Shown: one piece after another, positions 56,200-64,000 of the stretch
How positions within the stretch are numbered: the stretch's first letter is position 1
How the letters are laid out: every line of letters starts with the position of its first letter
Origin: Topomyia yanbarensis
Lineage: Eukaryota > Arthropoda > Insecta > Diptera > Culicidae
Length of the DNA stretch: 64,000 bases
Assembly (NCBI RefSeq): GCF_030247195.1
Contig: NC_080672.1
Coordinates: forward strand, 95,676,113 to 95,740,112
Reading direction: 5' to 3'
The notes under the pieces: generated by a model
Database searches by the model: none
What the model was told of the DNA's origin: nothing
The model's input: only the letters and a program-made list of their open reading frames with translations
Position numbers and translations under genes: made by a program

Positions 56200-58440
56200 T
56201 GGAGGAAAAAAGGTTAAACAAGAAAAAGAGCTACGCGAGAAGGAACTGCGGCAGGAAAGAGAGTTAAAAGAGCGTTAGTTGGTGGGTAATTGCAGAAAAG
56301 CATTTGCCTGAAGAAGCAGCTTTTTTTGGAAAAAGGCAACATAGCAGAAAAATTTCTAAGAAAAAATGGATGCCGTGAAGAAGTTCAGTGTGAACTTTGA
56401 TGTTACCAGAGAAGAAATGAGTGAAGAGTGTGAATGCTTCAGGCAAAAAGGTTCAAAAGTGGTTGTCTTCACAAATGCAGGATAGGAATGACCAACATGC
56501 GATGGTTGGCGATCCAATAGGGGCGTACTCTAGAGCGACGAAACGCGACCCATCAGAGAAAAAAGGCACGGACAACAACTCGACTTTACAGAAACTGATG
56601 GAAGCGCACGAAAACGAGTCAGAATCGAATTAAGAGGAGATTTGAGAAAGTTCAGTAGCAAGCAATTGGACATTATTGCCAGGCTGTAGGAAAATCACTG
56701 GCGAACGGGCCGGGGAACAAGGAATAGTTGCCAACGCTCACCAAGGTGTGTTAAAACATTTGCCGCAAAGGAGCCGATCCCAAAATCAGATTCTGCCATC
56801 AGTTCAAACGAATAAATGTTTCGGACTGGTTTAAAGTGGTGTAGCGGTTCAAGCTCTGCATTCTCTGCTTGAACAACCATGGGAGGAGTCGCTGTAGCTT
56901 CAAGCTACGCTGCAATGTTAGTGGCTGCCAAAGAAGCGATTATTCTCTTCTGCATAGTACGGTCGAAGTAGTTCAGGTGCTAGAGACTGAGTGCAACGCG
57001 CACAATTGTTTAACCAGATCAGTCATCTTCAGGATGCTACCTGAGATGATTCACGCTGGGAACTGTACAGTTAATATTCGAACGTTTCTAGATGAAGGCT
57101 CTTCAGTTACGCTAAGCGACAATGAAGTCTTGCAGGCGCTTCCCTTTCACGGGGAAATAGAACCATTGGTTGTGACTTAGATTGGTAACATGAAGCGATT
57201 CGAGGGTCAGTCAAGAATGGTGGATTTGATGATAACCGTCAGAATCCGTTACGAAAAGTTAGCTATTAAATGTACGATCAGTCAAGGGTGTCCTGCTGCC
57301 GAGGCGAAATGTGGAGGTTGAAGAAATTCTAGATCGCTATCCTCATCTGAGGGATTTGGAGGTGTCTAGCCACGCCGTAGACGAGCCGAAGATATTGATC
57401 GAACTAGACAACCTGCATGTCTTTGCACCTATAGAATCGTGTGTTAGCCGATCTGGCGAGCCAATTGGAGTTCGGTCGAAGTTGGGATGGACAGTGTATG
57501 GACCGCATAGACGTATATCCAGCAGACGTATACGAACTTAAATGATGCACTGCCGACTACCAATCGGGTACTGCACGACTTGTTACGAAACCAGTACGTA
57601 TTAGAGGAGGTAGGAATCTTGCAAAAAAATTCAGAATCACTCGACGATATGCGAGCCCGGGAGATACTAAAATCAACGGTATATCCCTGACCTTTGGGCT
57701 ACTGAAGGGACCCTACATGTTGACAAGTCTAGCAGCAGTGATTCAGCGTTTTCGGGAAAGATGCATCAGATTCGGTGGAGACATCAAAGAGATGTATCAC
57801 GCACCAGTTACGAATAAGACGTGAGAATAGACAGTCGCAGAACTTCCTGTACCGCTTTGATTCCTTGAAGCCACCGACATGGACGTTGCGATGCTCGGCT
57901 CGACCACAGTCTATAGTGAACAGTTGCGCAAAGAGTGAATTCAAAAAGCCCACCTATCGAGCACAATTGGAATCCATCTCTGATACCTCTGCAGCAAAGT
58001 TGGATTCTAATGTTGCTCGATAGGTAGACTTTTTTCGGCTTCACTTTTTGCACACTCTTTGCGTACCTTTACACTAAGGCCTTTGGGCTCGACATGCTCA
58101 CCCTGATCTGCCCAGTTTGTTTAGAACGTGAACGCTGAACAACATGCGGTACAGTATCCAGAAGTGGCGCATGCGATTGTTAACAAGCATTATGTTGACG
58201 ATTATTTTGACGGCGTAGACACGGTCGAACAGCGGTGAAATTAGCAAATGAAGTGAGGCTAGTCCACGTAAATATTGGATTCGAAATAAGAAATTGGGTT
58301 TCAAATTCTAATAAATTTTGGCAAGTAAGAACAAAGTTCAATCCATTCTGTGATGCACGTAGAAAAAGTTATTGAGCAAAAATCGCTTGATGCTCTGACG
58401 ATTGATCACTATTGGTATCTAGCGGGGAAATAGAATATAT
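56200..58440 (+). pseudogene. Decayed BEL/Pao retrotransposon (gag to reverse transcriptase)
   Basis: In order along the plus strand: a charged gag helix (LREKELRQERELKERQ); gag continuing at 56421-56633; protease sequence with FLDEGSSVTLSDNEV at about 57080; a spacer block with IELDNLHVFAPIES and GVRSKLGWTVYGP (57390-57510); reverse transcriptase with KGPYMLTSLAAVIQRFRERC and GGDIKEMYH (57700-57800), FLYRFDS, and finally HAIVNKHYVDDYFDGVDTVE, which holds the YVDD catalytic motif (about 58165-58230). Many stops and frameshifts. A 137-bp foldback element interrupts the reverse transcriptase. No LTRs were identified. Confidence 0.82.
57927..58063. mobile_element. Small foldback element inside the BEL/Pao reverse transcriptase
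   Basis: It starts cgcaaagagtgaattcaaaa and ends cactttttgcacactctttgcg-like sequence in reverse, with inner arms cctatcgagca and tgctcgatagg. It sits where the retrotransposon frame breaks. Confidence 0.7.
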
Positions 58441-58558
58441 CAAATTGGTTGGCAGCAGCGGTTGTATGTGATCTCGCTTTAGAGGAAGTGGTACGATAAC
58501 TGTCAACAATGCGAAAATCATGTGTTCTTCCTGGGACGTCATCATAGCCCAGGGATAG

Positions 58559-58772
58559 TATTCTGGTTGTAGTTGAAAATCGAAATAGTGAACTCGCGCC
58601 TTTCGATTTTTCTCATATTTTCAGCGTGCCAAGCTAAAGCGCAACTGGTGTAGATGATGCGCAAGTTGATTCTCTAACATGTACACAAGATGCGCTTTAG
58701 TTGCCCACTCTGCAAATAGGAAAAAAACGAATGGCGCAGTCAATTTTTCGATTTTCAACTGCAACCAGAATA
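58559..58772. mobile_element. TA-flanked MITE, 0.21 kb
   Basis: Inverted ends TTCTGGTTGTAGTTGAAAAT and ATTTTCAACTGCAACCAGAA, bordered by TA. No coding sequence. A tRNA B-box-like ggttcgaatc follows shortly after at about 58810. Confidence 0.7.
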
Positions 58773-59233
58773 AAAGGGTTGGTGCATTGGGTCGGAGTCC
58801 CAAGGATTGCAGGTTCGAATCAAGCCTCTGGGGTGATTTTATCACACAATTGCTTTCGTTTAACTCGCCATTCTTAGTTTGAGCAGCTTTATGAGGAAGC
58901 AATCATTCTTTTATTAAATAAACGAGGATTTTTTATGCGGATTTGAAAATTAACTCGGTTTCAAATTAACGAGGATTTTTGATTAATCGCGTAACAACCA
59001 CCTTTGTTCGAATACCCGCTTCAAAATAAACTGTGTAAAAAACTTCAGTCTACTAGCATTGTACTATATCGCCGCAACAAATTGCAAAAAAATGACGAGA
59101 TAAATTCAAAACACAAAAATCAAACTTAATTTAAGTTAGGTTAGGTGCCCTTTATGCGCAAATTGGTTCAATCCAATTCTCCCTTTTATAAATTAATATT
59201 GCATAATGACAGACGTTTGGTGTCCCAGCCAAA

Positions 59234-59835
59234 AGACAAGAGTTCGTTTTCGCTTTCTCGTCAGTAAACCAGAACTTCTTAAGGATTTTTATGAACGTGT
59301 CCACTGGAAAAAAGACAGAGAAAAAATGACCGGAATGGCGAGAATGAAGAAACGGTGAAAATTCACCTTTTTATTGGAAACACCGATAAAAGATATGTCC
59401 TCAAGCAGGAATCGAATCTGCGATCTCCAGTCTCTGGTTGGATGTGTTAACCACTCCGCCATCGAGGAACTGTGATGATGTTATCACATATTCCCAATTG
59501 TATTGTGATTACCGCTGCAGCCTCCAATTCCTCCCAATTGACCTGTCGACCCCCAATGTCTCCTATAAGCAGATCGTCACATCTCCCTCTCAACGATCGG
59601 GACAAATCTCTCTCGTTATCTACTTTTAGGTCCAGTGGACTGCGCTCAACTAGAGCCTTGGAGATCGCAGGTTCGATTCCTGCTTGAGGATATATCTTTT
59701 CTCGGTGTTTCCAATAAAAAGGATAATTTTCACCGTTTCTTCATTCTCACCGTTCCGGTCATTCTTTCTCTGTCTGTTTTCCAGTGGACACAGAGCTTCT
59801 GTATTTTCTTCCCGGGACATCACTCGGGACAAGTT
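59234..59835. mobile_element. Inverted pair of tRNA-like sequences with shared flanks
   Basis: About 200 bp at 59270-59468 is repeated in reverse at 59642-59835 (ccactggaaaa, ccggaatg, gtgaaaatt, tccaataaaaagg, tgcttgagga). Between them is about 170 bp of unrelated sequence. The arms carry a tRNA-like core at their inner sides. It may be a foldback element or two opposed SINE-type copies. Confidence 0.65.
59398..59468 (-). pseudogene. tRNA-like sequence, serine-type anticodon AGA possible
   Basis: 71 nt on the minus strand. The acceptor arms TCCTCGA and TTGAGGA pair over seven positions (one G-T, the last A-T). An A-box-like TGGCGGAGTGG and a B-box-like GATTCGATTCC are present. The anticodon stem TCCAA/CTGGA has one mismatch, and loop CCAGAGA would place AGA at the anticodon. 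It lacks the long variable arm of true tRNA-Ser, so it is tRNA-derived rather than a working gene. Confidence 0.5.
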
Positions 59836-60459
59836 AGTTTCTATAGGCATTCACATGTGCTGTGTGAAGAGTGTGCTAGTGAGAGTTGAATTCGAATCAC
59901 AAAAATCAAACTTAATTTTTAAAAATGTGTTTTTTACGAGAAAAAAGAAACTCCAGTGTAAAAAGCTCTAGGTATTAAATTTAATAATTTGAATAAATAA
60001 ATAGAAAATCTATAAATACCCAATTTGAAAAATGGAACTTAACATGAATAACATGAAAAAAATTGCTTTGCGCCTTTAAGGGTTAGTAAGTGTACAACGT
60101 TTTTCTCCTCAACCTCTCGCACCGCTAAGAAGCCTGCTCTTCTCGAAACCCTACAAAGTCAAGCGGCAATCATTAAAACAACGTCGCCTCCACACAGCTG
60201 TTGACCGAAAAAAAACAAACAAAACATTTCACGACCACTCTGACAGAGGCAGCAGCATGTGGAACCGACCAAAAGCCGGTAAACAAACGCGTGTTTTGCA
60301 AGTCCCGCATGGGTGTGTCGGTGAATGAATCGTTTTCATTGATGATGACATTCACACACAATATGCCACACTGATTTATACGGGATCCATCCATTCTGTA
60401 CGTTCTGTACATGCGGGACACATACAGCCACACGGAGCAGCAGCAGAAGAAGACGCTCG

Positions 60460-61181
60460 TTGGTCGGTCGGCCTTTCGGAGCGAATCGGTTTCGAGAATC
60501 TCACTCTGTGTCGAGAACTCGTGGCGGTCGGACGTGCGTCGTGTTGAATCCGGGTAGACTGTTTTTTTCACTGTGTGCTTTGTTGTGTAGCAAAATTGAA
60601 CAACAAGGTGTGTGCCTGCTCATTGCAGAAGATCAAATCCAGTGGCAGCTTCCAGTAGCTGATATTGGAAGCAGTACTGTGTGCTGGCATCATACGTCAG
60701 TGAGTGCAGCAGAAAAGGCGATAGTGGCTGAATTCTAGAAAGGATGCTGGTCGCGATGTGAGCCGGGCACCAATTACGTGACAGGAAGAAGGACGTGTGG
60801 TGTTCGCGGCGCAGCAAACGTGTGCTGGCGTCAATTGCTCTCGATATCTCTTGCCGTCGTCGTCGTCGCCGCTGTCGTTGTAGTCTTGGTCGTCGTTGTC
60901 GTTAGCGTCTTCAGAGTGTAGATTATTACCACACATCGAGTGTGGTGGTTGTAATTTAACCCAGAACGGAAAACAAGATAGAAGAAGAGGGCACAAGGTG
61001 TCCGTTTGTGAAGAGTGGAAAATTCCTGTCGCCGCTGAAAAAGGCGTGTGTGTTGTGGCTGGTGATTATTTTGTTTTTTTGCAGTCGTGTTTCGGCTCTA
61101 ATTGTTTGATCGAAACAAGTAGTGGGGAAACCGTGAAATTAGCCTACTACAGCAAGGTCGCAAAGAGTATAGGTGCCGGAA
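60460..61181 (+). promoter_or_regulatory. Possible promoter and non-coding first exon
   Basis: A CpG-richer stretch compared with its surroundings. It contains gttggtcggtcgg, several trinucleotide runs (cagcagcagcag, gtcgtcgtcgtcgtcg) and an exon-like end ggaagtgagt, a plausible splice donor at 61182. Long untranslated first exons of developmental genes in mosquitoes look like this. No downstream coding exon lies in the window. Confidence 0.3.
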
Positions 61182-62239
61182 GTGAGTATTGGAGAAGGGT
61201 ATAGTGTGTGAAGATGGACTTGCTTGGGTGATAATGTTCAGGCTCCTTTTCACAGTAGCATATACATTTTTTGTCCAGATTGGTTGTTTTCCACTGTTAT
61301 AACCAGGTTAAGAGAAATGTTTAAAATGTGAACAAGACGGAATATTCCAATCATAGTGGATTACCGTTTGATGTCGATGTTCCAAGAAGAAAAGGAATGT
61401 TCAGGGAATAGAAACTTGGTGCAATTGCCAGGATTCGTTCGTTTATTTCGAAATATTCTCATTCATCCGCATGTTTGCGCGCAACACCAGAGTAAACTGC
61501 TTTGGAGGCAGATGAAAGTAGATCTATCTGTACTCTATATTTCCATCGCAACGATGTGCATGTTGGTAAAAGTTGGAACTGAAATTAAAGGCGACATGAG
61601 TTTTGCTAAATTTAGTTTGCTAAAATCTACTTATACACATATTGTACAGTTTACAATAAATTGCCACTTGATCACATAAAACGCACTGCCATAGTGTCTC
61701 CTGTGATGCAACTGAAAAACTTGTGTACTTGGCTTCTGCAATAGAAAAAGCCATCGGTGGCTTATTGCGACAACTTTTAGACAAAGATCTGCCACTATTG
61801 GTACTATATTACTGGTACTATAACCCAGAGTAATCGTGATAATTAAGGTACTCAGATATTATTCGATTAATCTATCATAGTTGATTAAATGTCCATGAAT
61901 AAGGATCGAGAACAATGTCTCCGCTGGCTGAGAATATCGAAACAAACAAGCTGATAGCGATTTTTGCAACATATAACAGTATTTAAGGTGCTGGATAGAG
62001 AATGTAGCATTTGAGCATGCATTGAAAGACCTCTATTTGATATTAACCGAAAGGATATAAAGTACGTAGATTTAAAGACTGAACGAAGAAATCGTACACC
62101 ACAAAGAAGCAATGATACTGAGATTAATGTCATTTCTGGTAACGGCTGGAAGATGTGACTGGCTTGAGACCAGTATGACTATACCAAGAGGCAACCCTAC
62201 TCTCGTGGACACTCCGAACGCAGGGATTTGGGATTCACT
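61182..62239. other. Sequence without recognised features
   Basis: The frame at 61356-61679 (107 codons) has no known domain. If the upstream exon is real this would be intron. Confidence 0.3.
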
Positions 62240-63988
62240 GTTAACTGTTAGTTATGAAGCAATGAGTCTGATAAAGCTCTGAAAATTGACTAATGGGCAA
62301 ATGGAAGTCCAGAAAATAAAAATAGTTTAGCCTATTGGAAAGACAACGTGCCTACGTATGCTTCAAAATCTGCGCATCAGGAAGCGTTAAAAGACAACAG
62401 ATCAAACCCAATCTTAAAGAGTACGACTGCGATGTTAACCGATCGCTTCGCAACGGTTCTACCATGGAAAAAAGCACAACCAAGCTTCCACAACGGCAAT
62501 CCTACGGTGATGGAACGTCCGCGGTGATTAGAGAAGCGTCCGAGGGGGATCTTGACCGGTAAAACAATGTTATGTGTCTATAGCTAGATTTACAGCTGCT
62601 GAATAGTCCATATACCTTAATCTAGCTGCCGAATTTATTCTGTCGATTTCGTGAGTGAGGTTTTTGTGATGGATATAGTGACATTCGACTCTACCAGATT
62701 GCTCTTGTGGACAAAATTGTCGATGACCACTTTGACAGTGCTTACACCATAAAGGAAGTGATAAAGTGAACGAAATCCAGGTTGGTTACGTTCATTTCAA
62801 AGGCAGCTTTGAACTAACCAACGGCTGTAGAGCTCCGAAGCATTCCTCCCACTAGCTACCAGGGTTGATTAGCAAAATGTTTATCCTGGATCTGTGATAG
62901 AGTGGAAATAACTATGATCATAAATTTCTGAAGAATGTACTGAGAAGTGGAACCAGTAGATTTCGAGGTCCCCGGAGGTAGAATATCCGTAATCCACGAT
63001 ATTCTTCCCTAGGTGGGTATGTCTTGGATTACAGTATTCTGTGCTACGGGTTGAGACAAGCGACAAGAGGCAGCTGTTTTCACTGGTACATCAAGATAAG
63101 ATATTGTACCATTGAACAATCTCGATCTTTGATATGAACCTGCTAGACTTCATATCAAAGATCGAGCTAGACTAGCGAGTGCCTTCATAAAATGTTTTCT
63201 TTGGACGCAACGATACGGCGATTCGAACACTGTTCTGTCGTAAATTTGAAAGAACCAGCGACAGTAAACGCAATTGGAGAAGTTTTCCACCTTTCGAAGC
63301 TAGGCTAGGAGAGTGAGGCTTGATTCCGACCTAGGTCAGTTTAGCTGATGCGATGACGAAGTGGATCGAAGTGTTCATCGGAACGAGGCCCTTACTTTCT
63401 GGGCTGAGTAAGGTATAATCTTCCACATCAAGATATGAGCTAAAATCGTGGATCTACTATAGCTTTCTCATTAGAAGGTACTACTTCGTACGGTAGCGTG
63501 TGTCTACCGTCTCGTATAAGAAACCCAGGAGACATACAACTCAAAGTGATTCTCATAACTTTAAAAGCGAAGAACTTAAAAAATATACCGATGACAATAC
63601 TGCCCTGGGTATGACAGCAGAAGTGTATCTTTTGAGATCGCCGTAAGCAGACGAACTCACAGACGAAATGCCAATGAAGAAGTGAAGCTTGTCGTATGAA
63701 GATATGTACCAACTACTGAATGACAGATATGTCGCATGATGTCCTGGATAAACACGTGTTGCTACGTATGGAAAGAAAAGGTAATCGACATGCTGATCAA
63801 GATCTACCGTCAGCAGCTAGCACACATGTCATGGAACAAGAGGTGAACTCGAACTCACGTGCTGAAAACAAGATCCATACCTTGAAGATTCTCACAGTCT
63901 AACGACTACAGCGTGCTTACTAGTTACCATATGCTAGCTCGTACCCTGATAACTGGAGTAATGAGGGAAAGCAGGATGCCAGCGAAGT
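62240..63988 (+). pseudogene. Second decayed BEL/Pao fragment (reverse transcriptase to RNase H)
   Basis: The plus strand gives DRFATVLPWKKAQPS (62440 region), then IVDDHFDSAYTIKEVIK (62715-62770), a diverged version of the YVDD block of the copy at 58.2 kb. Further on come CFLWTQRYGDSNTVLS and NLKEPATVNAIGEVFHLSKL (63190-63310), typical of the RNase H part. Numerous stops and frameshifts. The degree of decay is greater than in the first copy, so the two are probably separate insertions. It continues past the window end. Confidence 0.65.
63121..63166. repeat. Perfect 18-bp inverted repeat, 10-nt loop
   Basis: CTCGATCTTTGATATGAA is followed by cctgctagac and the exact reverse complement. It lies inside the BEL/Pao remnant. 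Confidence 0.9.
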
Positions 63989-64000
63989 ATCTTTCGAACT

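Noticed and set aside
59398..59468. A functional tRNA-Ser gene
   Set aside because: The variable arm is too short for tRNA-Ser, the anticodon stem has a mismatch, and the sequence is part of an inverted repeat element.

Overview
The window looks like nuclear DNA from a mosquito, probably a repeat-rich Aedes-type genome. The evidence is AT-rich sequence, short GT-AG introns of about 50-90 bp, insect-type ND-B12 and Rae1 genes, a ZAD zinc-finger gene, and many R1/LOA-like and BEL/Pao retrotransposon remnants and MITEs. The species is inferred from family content and not proven. Only three genes look intact: a THAP-THAP-ZAD-C2H2 transcription factor (21544-24238, minus), ND-B12/NDUFB3 (48638-48961, plus) and Rae1 (49069-50207, minus). 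The last two face each other tail to tail.

The dominant structure is a family of repeats that carry decayed histone H3 genes. There are five copies: A (4937-8314, plus) and B (8311-11686, plus), head to tail; C (13346-16721, minus), an exact-length mirror of B; D (26989-30863, minus), an older diverged copy; and E (33260-37722, minus), which has one extra internal H3 unit. Each H3 unit keeps a promoter-like region (a TATA box in one type), H3-derived coding sequence and a histone-type 3' stem-loop. The element termini have subterminal inverted repeats, a 3' hairpin and a T-run, and the copies sit head to tail at T-runs. This resembles non-autonomous Helentron (Helitron2/DINE-like) elements. 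I infer a rolling-circle-type element that captured a histone H3 gene cassette.

Region by region. 1-4.9 kb holds a decayed R1/LOA-like non-LTR retrotransposon (minus) interrupted by a hAT MITE with an 8-bp target duplication. 4.9-16.7 kb holds copies A, B and C; C lies inside the intron of a decayed TFIIH p52 (GTF2H4) gene at 12.88-17.10 kb. 17.4-18.6 kb holds an unidentified coding remnant and a decayed SR splicing factor (RRM, zinc knuckle, RS tail). 19-20.5 kb holds more non-LTR fragments. 21.5-24.2 kb is the THAP/ZAD gene. 24.5-25.8 kb holds a foldback MITE and an ORF1-like remnant. 27-37.7 kb holds copies D and E around AT-rich sequence. 38.7-46.8 kb is repeats: a foldback element with 116-bp tandem units, a minisatellite, a 497-bp tandem duplication and TIR elements. 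47.7-50.5 kb holds a GC-rich hairpin patch and the ND-B12/Rae1 pair. 50.8-55.8 kb holds MITEs. 56.2-58.4 and 62.3-64 kb are decayed BEL/Pao fragments, with a tRNA-like inverted pair and a possible promoter/5' exon between them.

Functional links are few. Rae1 (mRNA export) and ND-B12 (complex I) are neighbours with abutting 3' ends. The repeats may matter more: near-identical H3-derived sequence lies in both orientations and could yield double-stranded or piRNA-type transcripts, but nothing in the DNA alone proves transcription.
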